This document shows positions 45,542-55,511 of a stretch of DNA of 64,000 nucleotides, piece by piece; positions within the stretch are counted from its first letter, which is position 1; each line of letters begins with the position of its first letter. The position numbers and the translations under genes were made by a program. The stretch is from assembly GCF_002028545.1 (NCBI RefSeq), contig NZ_MWPQ01000005.1, forward strand, positions 1 through 64,000. Reading direction: 5' to 3'. Origin of the DNA: Nitrobacter vulgaris. GTDB lineage: Bacteria; Pseudomonadota; Alphaproteobacteria; Rhizobiales; Xanthobacteraceae. The notes beneath the pieces are model-generated. The model searched no databases. It saw nothing but the letters and a program-made list of their open reading frames with translations, and had not been told where the DNA came from.

Positions 45542-45860
45542 GTCGTCTCCGTGAGTCCGAGAGGTCGACGCGAGTGTCCCGGCCGCGGAGTTCGCTCGTC
45601 GGACTTGCGGGGAAAATGACGCGAACTCCGGGAAAACCAGACTAGAACTATTCCGGCTTTGAGGGGATCGAGCCGCTCGAGCTTTTGTTTTGACACGTTA
45701 TCTTGATCTTGCGGGATCCGTAGACATCCTCAGGTCGATCCCGAAGACATGCTCGCTCGGAAACGCTATAGCATAGGCAATTGCGTGGCGAAACAAGCCG
45801 TTAACGGCAGTTTACGATTGCACAAATCGGCAGGGCGGGGGTGCCCGGCTTGCCGGCAAC
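45542..45860. other. divergent intergenic region with a decayed family A repeat
   Basis: The region between gloB and the methyltransferase gene holds a worn family A copy (about 45642-45771): a GAACTATTCCGGCTTTGAGG hairpin remnant, TTTTGACACGTTATC and GCTCGGAAACGCTATAGC at the end. Otherwise I see only presumed promoters. Confidence 0.6.
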
Positions 45861-46616
45861 ATGGTAGATGTGGACATGGCGATCGACGTCATCGACCTTC
45901 GTGATTTCTACGCGCAACGTCTCGGCATGGTGGCCCGGCGGCTGATCAATCGCGCCATTCATGCACACTGGCCGAGTTTGGAGGGGCAGTGCGTGGTCGG
46001 CCTTGGCTATCCCACTCCTTACCTCGGTCTGTTCCGCGAGGAGTGCGAGCGCTGTATCGCCTTGATGCCGGCGGCCCAGGGCGTCTTGAAATGGCCGACG
46101 GCGCGGCCGGCGCTGGCGACCCTGGTCGATGAATTTTCGTTGCCGCTGCAGGACGCGGTCGCAGACCGGATCTTGCTGGTTCATGCGCTGGAAGTGTCGG
46201 ACGATCCGGAAAGTCTCCTGCGCGAGGTGTGGCGAATTCTTTCGCCGTCTGGCCGAATGATGGTGATCGTTCCCAATCGCCGGGGTATCTGGACCCGTAC
46301 CGATACAACGCCGTTCGGCCACGGTCAGCCTTATTCGCGCTCGCAGATCACTCAACTGCTGCGGCAGACATGGTTCACGCCGTCCGCCTGGGGCGAGGCG
46401 CTATTCGTCCCGCCGATCAATGGCAACTGGTTCCTGCGCTCGGCCGCGGCGTGGGAGCGCATCGGCGCGGCACTGTCGCTGCCGTTTGCCGGCGTTCACA
46501 TCGTTGAGGCAACCAAGCAAGTTTACCGGCCCATTGCCGCGAAACGGGAGCACAGCCGGCTGATCCCGGTGTTGCAGCCAACGCTCGCGCCGTCCTCGTG
46601 TAACGCCGAGGAGTGA
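45861..46616 (+). CDS. SAM-dependent methyltransferase, class I
   Basis: The 251-residue protein has a methyltransferase fold: VVGLGYPTPYLGLFREE as motif I region, the central helix region, and LLREVWRILSPSGRMMVIVP as the post-core block. The gene beside gloB is conserved in many alphaproteobacteria, but its substrate is unknown. An ATG with a second in-frame ATG five codons on gives two possible starts. Confidence 0.85.
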   Translation: MVDVDMAIDVIDLRDFYAQRLGMVARRLINRAIHAHWPSLEGQCVVGLGYPTPYLGLFREECERCIALMPAAQGVLKWPTARPALATLVDEFSLPLQDAVADRILLVHALEVSDDPESLLREVWRILSPSGRMMVIVPNRRGIWTRTDTTPFGHGQPYSRSQITQLLRQTWFTPSAWGEALFVPPINGNWFLRSAAAWERIGAALSLPFAGVHIVEATKQVYRPIAAKREHSRLIPVLQPTLAPSSCNAEE

Positions 46617-46671
46617 TATATCCGATCGTGATCCGAGTGGTTCACCCGCCCAGAACAGGTGAGGTGAATCG

Positions 46672-47376
46672 CTATTCGTTTCCGGGATTGAAGTCCTCGC
46701 TCGGAGCCGGCGGCTGCACCATGCCGTCCGGCCGCGGGCCATGCGGACGTCGGCGACGGCGTGGCGGGAAGCGGTCGCTGCGCTCGCCGCCCTGATGGCC
46801 GTTGCCTTCGAACCGGCCGCCATTCACCTGCGGCTGAGATCCCGTAATGAACGACGGGAGGCGATCGACGCCGCCATTGTCGGCGGGCTCCATCGCCGGC
46901 CGGGGCTGACGATATTCTCGGGGCTGCTGCTGATCGCGCTGGTAGGGCTGCGCCTCGCGCTGATGATTGTCACGCGGTTGCTGAACCGGAACGAAGCCGG
47001 GCTCCGCTCCAAAATTCGAGTAGTTTTCGCTGTCGTCGTCACCCGCTTCATCCGTGACATCGACGTCGGTTCGCGGCTGTTGCTGCGGCTGGCTTTGGCG
47101 AAACTGTTCCTGCGCTGCGGCGATCAGGCGGAAATAATGCTCCGCATGTTGATAGTAGTTTTCGGCGGCCACGGGATCGCCGGATGAGCGAGCGTCGCGG
47201 GCGAGTTGGACGTATTTTTCGGCGACGTGAGAGGCGGTGCCGCGGATCTTGATGTCGGGGCCGTTGGATTCGAAAACCCGTGTCATCGGGTTCTGGCCGC
47301 GCCGGTTGTTATTGTTATTATTGTTATTATTGTTCCGGTTACGCATCCGCTTGTTGTTATTCTGACCGTTTCTCAT
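46672..47376 (-). CDS. DUF4167 protein with asparagine-rich N-terminus
   Basis: The 234-residue protein starts with an Arg/Asn-rich tail containing a run of ten Asn, followed by the DUF4167 core (VFESNGPDIKIRGTASHVAE, then KYVQLARDARSSGDPVAAEN, YYQHAEHYFRLI) and a long disordered Gln/Pro/Arg-rich end (GGERSDRFPPRRRRRPHGPR). It may bind RNA. It ends the lysC-ptsP-prfA-prmC run of minus-strand genes, an order usual in Rhizobiales. Function is unknown. Confidence 0.93.
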   Translation of the reverse strand: MRNGQNNNKRMRNRNNNNNNNNNNRRGQNPMTRVFESNGPDIKIRGTASHVAEKYVQLARDARSSGDPVAAENYYQHAEHYFRLIAAAQEQFRQSQPQQQPRTDVDVTDEAGDDDSENYSNFGAEPGFVPVQQPRDNHQREAQPYQRDQQQPREYRQPRPAMEPADNGGVDRLPSFITGSQPQVNGGRFEGNGHQGGERSDRFPPRRRRRPHGPRPDGMVQPPAPSEDFNPGNE

Positions 47377-47844
47377 GTCCCGCCTTCAGTTATCAGCCTT
47401 GAAGTTCCAGCTTTGAAGTTTTCGCTTGGGTATTTGGGTATTGCCCTGTCGTTTTGGTGCGATTTCCCGCCCCTCGACGCGGCCTACGCAAAGCGCGTAT
47501 CGGCCGCCACTCATCTCCATAGCAAAGACGCGTTCCCGGGTCGCCGGCAGGCGCATGGCGCCAGCACGGCCAGATCATTCAGCCAGAGACTTCAAACTCA
47601 GGTTTTCTCGCGTGAGTGTTCAAGCGCAGTATTCAGGCTTTCGTTCGCTTCGCGGTCGCAAGCGGCGCAGCTCTCGGCCATCGCGCTCGATATGACCTGC
47701 CTTTAGGAACCGTTCACTCGGGCCGGTTTTCGTCCGAAAACTCTAAGGCTCACCAGCAGCAAAGCTGCGGGGCCAACCCGGGACCGATGATTGTGCATGA
47801 AACGTAATCGCTCCCGAGGGATATTCCAAGTGGTTTTTTATGGC
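47377..47844. other. long intergenic region, no gene seen
   Basis: About 470 bases lie between the DUF4167 start and the end of prmC. Open frames here lack a ribosome binding site and credible protein sequence. It probably holds the DUF4167 promoter and leader. AAGTTCCAGC/AAGTTTTCGC near 47400-47430 suggests short decayed repeats. Confidence 0.4.
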
Positions 47845-48741
47845 TCAATCGGGCTTTCTAAGGGCAATCTTGCGGGCCACGATGGCGCGGCCGATACCCG
47901 CGAGATCAACCCTTGCCGATTCCATGACCGCCAACCCCGCCGCGGTCGCCAGCCGGCTGACGGCGCTGTCCTGACCTTGCCCGATCTCCAACACCAGGAG
48001 GCCGTCGGTCGCCAGCAGCGACACCGCCTGCGGCGCGATCCGGCGATAGGCATCAAGCCCGTCGCGGCCGCCGTCCAGTGCGAGATGCGGATCGTGGTCG
48101 CGTACCTCTGGCGACAGCATCGCGATGTCGGCCGACGGGATGTAGGGCGGGTTCGAGACAATCAGGTCGAATGGGCCTGACAGACCATCTCCATAATCGC
48201 TGACCAGGAATTGCGCGCGCGTCGTGAGGCCGACGCCTTGCGCATTGGTTCTGGCCGTGTCGAGTGCCGCGGCGCTCAGGTCGGTCCCGACGCCGGTGGC
48301 AGCCGGCAGTTCGGTCAGCAATGCGAGCAGGATCGCACCGCTGCCGGTGCCAAGGTCCGCGATGCGGAGCGCAGCTTGGATCCGGCCTTCAGCGCGGAGA
48401 ACGTCAAGCGCGGCCTCGACCACGGTTTCAGTGTCGGCCCGAGGTACCAGCGTGTCCGCCGACAACTTCAGCGGCAGGCCCCAGAACTCTTTCTTTCCAA
48501 GAATGCGCGCCACGGGCTCGCCCGCAAGCCGGCGTTGTGCAAAAGCATCGAGGCGCGCCGCGTCATCCTCGTTGAGTCTCCGCAAGCCTTGCGCGATCAG
48601 TCCAGTAAGATCGAGGCCCAGCACTTCGCCGGTGAGTGTGCGGGCTTCGAGCGCGGCACTGTCGATCCCCGCGGCCGCCAAGCGTGCCGTCAGCATCCGC
48701 CGCGCGGACTCTATCGTCTCAGTGGCAAACGAAGCGGTCAT
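47845..48741 (-). CDS. prmC: peptide chain release factor N5-glutamine methyltransferase
   Basis: The 298-residue enzyme methylates the Gln of the GGQ motif in RF1 and RF2. It has the helical N-domain (GEPVARILGKKEFWGLPLKL), SAM motif ADLGTGSGAILLALL and the catalytic NPPY in IVSNPPYIPSADI. It lies 69 bases downstream of prfA, encoding its substrate RF1. Confidence 0.96.
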   Translation of the reverse strand: MTASFATETIESARRMLTARLAAAGIDSAALEARTLTGEVLGLDLTGLIAQGLRRLNEDDAARLDAFAQRRLAGEPVARILGKKEFWGLPLKLSADTLVPRADTETVVEAALDVLRAEGRIQAALRIADLGTGSGAILLALLTELPAATGVGTDLSAAALDTARTNAQGVGLTTRAQFLVSDYGDGLSGPFDLIVSNPPYIPSADIAMLSPEVRDHDPHLALDGGRDGLDAYRRIAPQAVSLLATDGLLVLEIGQGQDSAVSRLATAAGLAVMESARVDLAGIGRAIVARKIALRKPD

Positions 48742-48810
48742 GTGATCGCTTTTTCCCTCTCCCGCCAGGGAAGACGGAAAGAAAGACGCCGCGTCGCGAT
48801 AGGGGAATGT

Positions 48811-49887
48811 TCACCGGCCACCTTCGGCTGCCAGCTGCGCGGCCTGATGCTCTGTGGTCAACGCATCGATCAATTCGTGCAGCGCGTCGCCGGCGATCAC
48901 CTGCGGCAGCTTGTAAAGTGTCAGGTTGATGCGGTGGTCCGTGACGCGGCCTTGCGGAAAATTGTAGGTGCGGATGCGCTCGGAACGATCGCCCGATCCA
49001 ACCTGATCCTTGCGGTCGGCCGAGCGCGCGGCATTGATGCGCTGCCGCTCGGCGTCGTAGATGCGGGAACGCAGGATATTCATCGCCGACGCGCGGTTCT
49101 TGTGCTGTGAGCGGCTGTCCTGCATGTTGACGACGATGCCAGTCGGGATGTGGGTGATGCGGATCGCCGATTCCGTCTTGTTGACGTGTTGGCCGCCTGC
49201 GCCCTGCGCGCGCATGGTTTCGATTCGCAGATCATCGGGCTTGATCTCCACATCGACCTCTTCGGCTTCGGGCAGCACCGCCACCGTGGCCGCTGAGGTA
49301 TGGACACGTCCCTGCGCTTCGGTATCCGGCACGCGCTGCACACGATGCACGCCGGATTCAAATTTCATCTTGGCGTAGGCGCCGCGTCCCTGCACCTGAG
49401 CGACGATCTCCTTGTAGCCGCCCATGGTGCCCTCGCTTGCGGAGATCACCTCCACCTTCCATCCCAGCAGGGCTGCAAAGCGCTCGTACATTCGAAACAA
49501 ATCGCCAGCGAACAATGAGGCCTCGTCGCCGCCGGTGCCAGCCCGGACTTCGAGCATGACGTTGCGTTCGTCCATCGCGTCCTTTGGCAGCAGTGCTACT
49601 CGGATACTCTGCATAAGTTCGTTGTTGCGCGCCTCCAGCGCGGGGCGCTCGGCCTCCGCCATCGCACGCATCTCAGCGTCCGTGGCGGGATCGGCGATCA
49701 TCGCGTCGATTCCTGCAATCTCGGTCGTGACAGCGCGCCAGTTCCTGACGGCATCCACGATGGGATTGAGTTCCGCCAATTCGCGCGTCATCTGGACGTA
49801 TCTGTCAGCACTGACCTGGCTCAGCAGCTCGTTTTCGAGCGCGGCGTGGCGAACCAGCAGGAGGTCGAGTTTGGCTTCGGGCAGCAT
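48811..49887 (-). CDS. prfA: peptide chain release factor 1
   Basis: The 358-residue factor ends translation at UAA and UAG. It has the GGQ loop [20 protein letters not shown] and the anticodon-like region with PxT-type recognition ([14 protein letters not shown]). Length and start are normal. It is followed by prmC, which modifies it, and preceded by ptsP after a gap of about 240 bases. Confidence 0.97.
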   Translation of the reverse strand: MLPEAKLDLLLVRHAALENELLSQVSADRYVQMTRELAELNPIVDAVRNWRAVTTEIAGIDAMIADPATDAEMRAMAEAERPALEARNNELMQSIRVALLPKDAMDERNVMLEVRAGTGGDEASLFAGDLFRMYERFAALLGWKVEVISASEGTMGGYKEIVAQVQGRGAYAKMKFESGVHRVQRVPDTEAQGRVHTSAATVAVLPEAEEVDVEIKPDDLRIETMRAQGAGGQHVNKTESAIRITHIPTGIVVNMQDSRSQHKNRASAMNILRSRIYDAERQRINAARSADRKDQVGSGDRSERIRTYNFPQGRVTDHRINLTLYKLPQVIAGDALHELIDALTTEHQAAQLAAEGGR

Positions 49888-50131
49888 TGTCAGAAGTGGC
49901 CTCTTTCCCCCTTCCCTTGCGGGAGAGGATGACGCGGACCACGTCCGTGCCGGGTGAGAAAGCTTTCGTACGTGACAGGCAAATTCGCTTTTCCCGCCCT
50001 CGCTTCACCATGGCCGATCCAAAGCATCGGTGTGTTCTGTGACGGCGGCCATTGGCCGCCCATGCACGCTCTTCCGCGAGGGGGGAGGGAAAACGACGTC
50101 CCGGTTCGGGAGACGATCACCGAAAAAAAGG
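49888..50131. repeat. intergenic region with C-rich/G-rich repeat fragments
   Basis: The gap between ptsP and prfA holds CCCTTCCCTTGCGGGAGAGG near 49912 and CGCGAGGGGGGAGGGA near 50078, which resemble pieces of the palindrome at 10940-10963, plus a GGCGGCCATTGGCCGCC palindrome near 50045. No gene is seen. Confidence 0.5.
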
Positions 50132-52399
50132 TCACAGCGACAGCCCCTCGGCGTCGGCGAAGTTCTTGAGCTTGTCGCGGATCGAAATGCTGCCGGAGGG
50201 CGCTTCGAGCAGCGGCATGATGGCCGCCTCCGCCTTTTTGGTATCGAGATCGAGTATCATGGCCTTGACGGGACCGTGTGCAGTGGCCGAGAGCGAGAGC
50301 GAGCGATAGCCGAGCGCGATCAGAGCCAGTGCGCCCAGCGGTTGCGATGCCATTTCCCCGCATAGCGAAGCGGTTTTCCCCGCGGCCCGGGCCTTGACCA
50401 CGATGTCGTGCAGCGCACGCAGGATCGGGGAGGAGAGCGTGTCGAAGCGGTTCGACACCTTGCTGTTTCCGCGATCGACTGCAAACATGAATTGAAACAG
50501 GTCGTTCGATCCAACGGAGACGAAATCGGCTTTCGCAAGCAATTCGTCAAGCTGGTACAACAGCGCGGGGACTTCGACCATGGTGCCGACGTCCACCCGT
50601 TCCGGCAGCGTGTGGCCATGCTGGCGAAGATAGGTAAGTTCGCGCTCGACGATGGCTTTGGCCTGATCGAATTCGGCGACTTCCGAGATCATCGGGAACA
50701 TGATGCGCAACGCGCGACCGCCTCCGGCGCGCAGCAGCGCGCGAATTTGGCCGCGCAGCAGGCCGGGACGATCGAGCCCGAGCCTGATCGCGCGCCAGCC
50801 TAGCGCAGGATTTTCCTCAACTGCGGCTTCCATATAGGGAAGCGCCTTGTCGCCGCCAATGTCGAGGGTGCGGAACGTCACCGGCTTGTCCCCGGCGGCG
50901 TCCAGTACCGTGCGGTACAGTGCAAGCTGCTCGCTTGCGCGCGGCAGGCTCTGTCCGATCATGAATTGGAGTTCGGTCCGGAACAGTCCGATGCCAGAAC
51001 AATTGGTATCCTCGATATGCGGAAGGTCGATCACGAGGCCCGCATTGATCATGAGATCGATCGGTTCGCCGTCCCTGGTGACGCAGGGTTTGTCGCGCAG
51101 GGCGATGTACTGCGCCTGCCGCCGGGCGCGAAAACGCACGCGCTCCGCATAGGCCGACTCGATTTCCGCCGATGGCCGCAGGTAAATCGAACCAGAGGTG
51201 CCGTCGACGATGATGGCGTCGCCGGGATCGGCGATTCCGACCGCGTTCGGCACCTCGCCGACGGCGGGGATGCCCAGCGCGCGCGCGACGATGGCAACGT
51301 GTGAGGTCGCCGTGCCTTCCTCCAGCACCAGTCCGCGCAGCCGCTTGCGGTCATAATCCAGCAGGGCCGCCGGTCCCATGGCGCGCGCGATCAGGATCGC
51401 GTTATCGGGAAGCTGCTCGCGGGAAGGCGCGTGATCTTGCCCGACCAGCTGTCGCATCAAGCGGTGGCCGAGATCCTCGAGGTCATGAAGGCGATCACGC
51501 AGATAAGGGTCGGTCGAGCGCAACATTCGCGCGCGGGTGTCCGATTGCACACGCTCAACAGCGGCCTCGGCCGTCAAGCCGGTTGCAACCGCCTCCTGTA
51601 GCCTGTGCGACCAGCCATGGTCGTTGGCGAACATCCGGTAAGCCTCAAGCACCTCGCGATGCTCGCCGCCGTCAGCAACGTCGCCGCGCTCCAGCAGGTG
51701 GTCGAGATCGGCGCGCAGCTTGGAGAGCGCCGTATCCAGCCGCCGGATCTCCTTTGGCACATCGTCGGCAATGTAGTTGGTGATGACGACGCGCGGTTCG
51801 TGCAGCACAACATGGCCCAGCGCGATGCCATCGGACAGGATCGCGCCAACCTGGTGGATTGTGTGGCGGGTGGCAGGCTCAAGGCCGGGCTGCGCGAGGG
51901 CAGCCAGTTCGCCGGAAGCGATCATCTCGGCGAGCACCATCGCCGTAGTCTGAAGCGCTTCGACCTCTTCCTCGACATAGGTGCGCTTGGCGCGATTCTG
52001 CACCACAAGCACGCCAAGCGTGTTGCCCGAGCGCAGGATCGGCACGCCGAGGAACGAATTGTAGATTTCTTCGCCGGTTTCAGGGTGGAACGAGAATGCC
52101 GGATGACTGCGTGCGTCCGACAGGTTCAGTGGCGTCGCTTCGCTTGCGACCAGGCCGACGAGGCCTTCGTGCGCGGTCAGAACGGTGCGATGCACGGCAT
52201 CGCGATTGAGGCCTTCAGTCGCATAGAGTTCCAACGTGTTATCGACGCGCAGCACATAGGTCGAGCATACTTCCGCCACCATATTGGCGGCGATCAGCAC
52301 CACGACCTTGTCGAGACGCTCTTGCGCGCTGACCCGCTCCGCCATGACCTCGCGGAGCCGTCTCAACAAGACGCGGGGGCCGCTCGACGCGCTCCGCAT
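50132..52399 (-). CDS. ptsP: PTS enzyme I of the nitrogen-related branch
   Basis: The 755-residue protein has an N-terminal GAF domain (about 15-150: NTLELYATEGLN, FLGVPILRSGNTLGVLVV), a phosphohistidine domain with the active His in LEEGTATSHVAIVARALGIP, and a PEP-binding TIM barrel (GIGLFRTELQFM, VSVGSNDLFQFMFAVDR). It autophosphorylates from PEP and feeds HPr, here most likely the HPr at 16 kb. I chose the ATG at 52399, where the family usually starts; an ATG 18 codons upstream is possible. It lies between lysC and prfA. Confidence 0.95.
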   Translation of the reverse strand: MRSASSGPRVLLRRLREVMAERVSAQERLDKVVVLIAANMVAEVCSTYVLRVDNTLELYATEGLNRDAVHRTVLTAHEGLVGLVASEATPLNLSDARSHPAFSFHPETGEEIYNSFLGVPILRSGNTLGVLVVQNRAKRTYVEEEVEALQTTAMVLAEMIASGELAALAQPGLEPATRHTIHQVGAILSDGIALGHVVLHEPRVVITNYIADDVPKEIRRLDTALSKLRADLDHLLERGDVADGGEHREVLEAYRMFANDHGWSHRLQEAVATGLTAEAAVERVQSDTRARMLRSTDPYLRDRLHDLEDLGHRLMRQLVGQDHAPSREQLPDNAILIARAMGPAALLDYDRKRLRGLVLEEGTATSHVAIVARALGIPAVGEVPNAVGIADPGDAIIVDGTSGSIYLRPSAEIESAYAERVRFRARRQAQYIALRDKPCVTRDGEPIDLMINAGLVIDLPHIEDTNCSGIGLFRTELQFMIGQSLPRASEQLALYRTVLDAAGDKPVTFRTLDIGGDKALPYMEAAVEENPALGWRAIRLGLDRPGLLRGQIRALLRAGGGRALRIMFPMISEVAEFDQAKAIVERELTYLRQHGHTLPERVDVGTMVEVPALLYQLDELLAKADFVSVGSNDLFQFMFAVDRGNSKVSNRFDTLSSPILRALHDIVVKARAAGKTASLCGEMASQPLGALALIALGYRSLSLSATAHGPVKAMILDLDTKKAEAAIMPLLEAPSGSISIRDKLKNFADAEGLSL

Positions 52400-52680
52400 A
52401 TCCCGGTCCCTTCCCCTGCGAGCCAGTTTTTGGATTAGCCTAAAAAACGACATTCCGCGTCAGAAGCGTAGCGCGATTGTCTGAAGTCGTTGCCCCAGCC
52501 GCAACGGCCATGTCATTCGCCGTATAGCCAATCGACGTCCATTTTGCCAAGCAAAACGCCTGCCGTTGAGGAGCACAAGGTCTGAAAAACGGCAACGGCG
52601 TTCGCGCTACAATGGGCTTCGCTGGGGCCGCGCCGCGCCGGCTCAGCCGAGGACGATGGAGGTGGCTGCAAGCGCGCGTT
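52400..52680. other. intergenic region between lysC and ptsP
   Basis: About 280 bases without a credible gene; presumably the ptsP promoter and leader. Confidence 0.35.
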
Positions 52681-53934
52681 TCAGGTCTGATCGAGCCCGT
52701 AGAGCGTATGCAGGGTCCGTACCGCGAGTTCGGTATAGGCGGTATCGATCAGCAACGAGAACTTGATCTCCGAGGTCGTGATGGCGCGGATATTGATACC
52801 CTTGTCGGACAGCGCCTTGAACGCCTGCGCCGCGACGCCGGCATGGCTACGCATGCCGGACCCGATTACCGAGATCTTCGCGACGTCGGTGGCGCTGTCG
52901 AGGCGCGCATAACCGATCTTGTCCCTGGCGCCGGTGATGGTCTCCTTGGCGCGGGCATAGTCGGAGGCAGGCACCGTGAACGTCAGGTCGGTGGTCTTGC
53001 CATCCTCTGAGACGTTCTGGACGATCATGTCGACGTTGATATTGGCATCGGCAAGCGGGACAAAGATCGAGGCGGCGACGCCCGGCTTGTCCTCGATCTG
53101 GCGGACCGAGATCTGGGCCTCGTCCTTGGAGAAGGCTATCCCGGTAACGACGTGGCTTTCCATGATTTCCTCCTCGCCGCAGATCAGCGTACCCGGCGGC
53201 GTGCCATGGGGATCGATGTCCTCCGGCTTGTCGAAACTGGAGCGGACGAAAATCGGCATGTTCTGGGTCATGCCGAGTTCCACGGAACGAACCTGAAGCA
53301 CCTTGGCGCCCTGCGATGCCAGTTCCAGCATGTCCTCGAACGCGATCCTGTCGAGCCGGCGCGCTTTCGGGACCACCCGTGGATCGGTGGTATAGACGCC
53401 GTCGACATCGGTGTAGATGTCGCAGCGGTCGGCGCGGATGGCAGCGGCGATCGCCACCGCCGAGGTATCGGAGCCACCGCGGCCAAGCGTGGTGATCCGG
53501 CCGGTCTGCGGGCTAATTCCCTGAAAACCGGCGATCACGGCAACCTCTTTGCGCTCCGTGAAGCGGTTGACCAGTTCACTGCCGTCGATTTCAAGAATGC
53601 GGGCCGAGGCGTGGGCGTCGCTGGTCTGAATCGGGATCTGCCATCCCTGCCATGAGCGTGCCTGAATGCCGAGCGCCTGTAGCGCGATCGCCAAAAGCCC
53701 CGAGGTGATCTGCTCGCCGGATGCCACCACGGCGTCGTATTCGCGCGCGTCGTGCATCGACGAAGCGTCCCTGCACCATGCCACCAGCTCGTTGGTCTTG
53801 CCCGACATCGCCGACACCACCACCGCGACGTCGTGGCCGGCATCGACCTCGCGTTTGACATGCCGCGCGACGTTGCGGATACGGTCGAGATTGGCGACGG
53901 AGGTGCCGCCAAATTTCATCACAAGCCGGCTCAT
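52681..53934 (-). CDS. lysC: aspartate kinase
   Basis: The 417-residue enzyme makes aspartyl phosphate for lysine, threonine and methionine synthesis. It has the kinase start VMKFGGTSVAN, GRGGSDTSAVAIAAA, and two C-terminal ACT domains (SVRQIEDKPGVAASIFVPLA and KISVIGSGMRSHAGVAA), which give feedback control by lysine and threonine. It is divergent from ubiG. Confidence 0.97.
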   Translation of the reverse strand: MSRLVMKFGGTSVANLDRIRNVARHVKREVDAGHDVAVVVSAMSGKTNELVAWCRDASSMHDAREYDAVVASGEQITSGLLAIALQALGIQARSWQGWQIPIQTSDAHASARILEIDGSELVNRFTERKEVAVIAGFQGISPQTGRITTLGRGGSDTSAVAIAAAIRADRCDIYTDVDGVYTTDPRVVPKARRLDRIAFEDMLELASQGAKVLQVRSVELGMTQNMPIFVRSSFDKPEDIDPHGTPPGTLICGEEEIMESHVVTGIAFSKDEAQISVRQIEDKPGVAASIFVPLADANINVDMIVQNVSEDGKTTDLTFTVPASDYARAKETITGARDKIGYARLDSATDVAKISVIGSGMRSHAGVAAQAFKALSDKGINIRAITTSEIKFSLLIDTAYTELAVRTLHTLYGLDQT

Positions 53935-54345
53935 GACGGGTGTGCGTTCCTAAGGCTCTCTACAAGAAGGCTCTGGATACAAGCCAACTCGATGAAATGC
54001 GAAAAGCGGGGGCGCACGGGCGAGAAGGCGCGTATACATAACGGGGCGGATGCGGGCAGGCAACCCGGCTTTCGGTCGTCCTGCGGCGGCCGGACGCTCC
54101 AGGGAACGGCGTGAGGCAGGCCGATGGGCTGCCATATCAACGATTCTGCAACCGGATGAGACGATGTTGTATTCGAACAATGTGCACTGCACGGCCCGCC
54201 GGACCATGAGGACCGAGGTGACCCATTTGCAGGTTTTGCACGAAACCCTATGTGGGGTCGACGACTGGGCTGAGAGGGTCAGAACCATCGCCGCCGCGGC
54301 CGGCGTTCCGCAATCCCATCACGTCGCCCAAGGAGCCGCCCGGCA
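53935..54345. other. divergent intergenic region between lysC and ubiG
   Basis: About 410 bases with several short open frames but none with a believable start or sequence. It must hold two divergent promoters. I see no clear operator or riboswitch; a lysine riboswitch is not evident. Confidence 0.4.
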
Positions 54346-55119
54346 ATGACGATGCAAGCCGACCCTTCTGCCAATTCTTCAGCCGCATCCGAAACGACCG
54401 TCGATCGCGCCGAGATCGAGAAGTTCTCAAAACTGTCGCAGGAGTGGTGGGATCCCACCGGCAAGATGGCGCCGCTGCACAGGATCAACCCGCTGCGGCT
54501 CCAGTTCATCCGCGACGCCGCCTGCCGCAAGTTCGAGCGCAGCGTCCGCAGCCTGAACTGTCTGGCGGACCTGCGGCTGCTTGATATCGGCTGCGGCGCG
54601 GGCCTTCTATGCGAGCCGTTCACGCGGCTCGGCGCGCAGGTGATCGGGGTCGATCCCTCCGCGTCCAATATCGCGGCGGCGAAGCTCCACGCCGAGAAAG
54701 CCCATCTGTCGATCGATTATCGCTGCACGACCGTGGAAGACATGGACGTACGAGAGCGCTTTGACATCATCCTCGCGATGGAGGTGGTGGAGCACGTCGC
54801 TAACGTCGGGCTGTTTCTGGATCGCTGCGCCGCGATGCTGAAGCCGGGCGGCATCATGGTGGCCTCCACCCTCAATCGTAACTGGAAGAGCTTTGCTCTG
54901 GGCATTGTCGCGGCCGAATATGTGCTGCGCTGGCTGCCGCGCGGTACTCATCAGTGGGATAAGTTCGTTACTCCGGACGAACTTGCGCGCCACCTCGAGC
55001 GCAACGGGCTCGGCATCACCGAGCAGTCCGGCGTGGTGTACAGCCCGTTCGCGGACAAGTGGAGCCTGTCATCCGACATGGACGTCAACTACATGGTGGT
55101 GGCGGAAGCGGTGGGGTGA
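54346..55119 (+). CDS. ubiG: ubiquinone biosynthesis O-methyltransferase
   Basis: The 257-residue enzyme performs both O-methylations of ubiquinone synthesis. It has the UbiG opening KFSKLSQEWWDPTGKMAPLH, SAM motif LLDIGCGAGLLCEPFTRLGA, and VEHVANVGLFLDRCAAMLKP. A GGAG-like site lies upstream of the ATG. The position opposite lysC is common in alphaproteobacteria. Confidence 0.97.
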   Translation: MTMQADPSANSSAASETTVDRAEIEKFSKLSQEWWDPTGKMAPLHRINPLRLQFIRDAACRKFERSVRSLNCLADLRLLDIGCGAGLLCEPFTRLGAQVIGVDPSASNIAAAKLHAEKAHLSIDYRCTTVEDMDVRERFDIILAMEVVEHVANVGLFLDRCAAMLKPGGIMVASTLNRNWKSFALGIVAAEYVLRWLPRGTHQWDKFVTPDELARHLERNGLGITEQSGVVYSPFADKWSLSSDMDVNYMVVAEAVG

Positions 55120-55143
55120 CGGGGTTCGCGGCCTGACTACATG

Positions 55144-55169
55144 GTCGTTCCTGCGTCCGCAGGGACGAC
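55144..55169. repeat. palindrome GTCGTTCCTGCG ... CGCAGGGACGAC
   Basis: Complementary arms of about 12 bases flank a short centre. The same motif recurs at 55512-55626, so two copies bracket the frameshifted GIY-YIG gene. Confidence 0.8.
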
Positions 55170-55200
55170 GAAGATAGGCTACAGGCGCGCCGGGCTCAGC

Positions 55201-55480
55201 ATGTATCACGTCTATATCCTTGCCAGCCGTCGCCATGGAACGCTTTATATCGGCGTGACCAATTCGCTGCTGGCGAGATTGGCGCAGCATCGCAGCGGGA
55301 AGGGGTCCGAATTCGTCCAGAAATACAAAGTCTACCGCCTCGTTTATGTTGAAAGCTACGACCGGCCCGGAGGCCATTGCGCGCGAAAAGCAATTGAAGC
55401 GCTGGAAACGGGACTGGAAAATCGAATTGATCGAGCGCGATAATCTGGAATGGTGCGATCTGGATGATTTGCTCGATTGA
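55201..55480 (+). pseudogene. GIY-YIG nuclease-family protein, frameshifted
   Basis: The first part encodes the UPF0213-type GIY-YIG fold (YHVYILASRRHGTLYIGVTN, LARLAQHRSGKGSEFVQKYK, VYRLVYVESYDRP). At about 55363-55367 a CCC run holds one C too many; the reading frame then drifts to a stop at 55443. In the neighbouring frame the expected C-terminus continues (PEAIAREKQLKRWKRDWK, IELIERDNLEWCDLDDLLD) to TGA at 55478-55480. A single-base insertion therefore inactivates the gene, unless it is a sequencing error. Start ATG at 55201. Flanking palindromes suggest a small mobile or repeat-borne unit. Confidence 0.88.
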
Positions 55481-55511
55481 ACAGCTTGAGTCGCGTACAA
55501 ACCCTCAACGA

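Noticed and set aside
53950-54584. Short open frames between and across lysC and ubiG
   Set aside because: They have no ribosome binding site or credible sequence and partly overlap ubiG out of frame.
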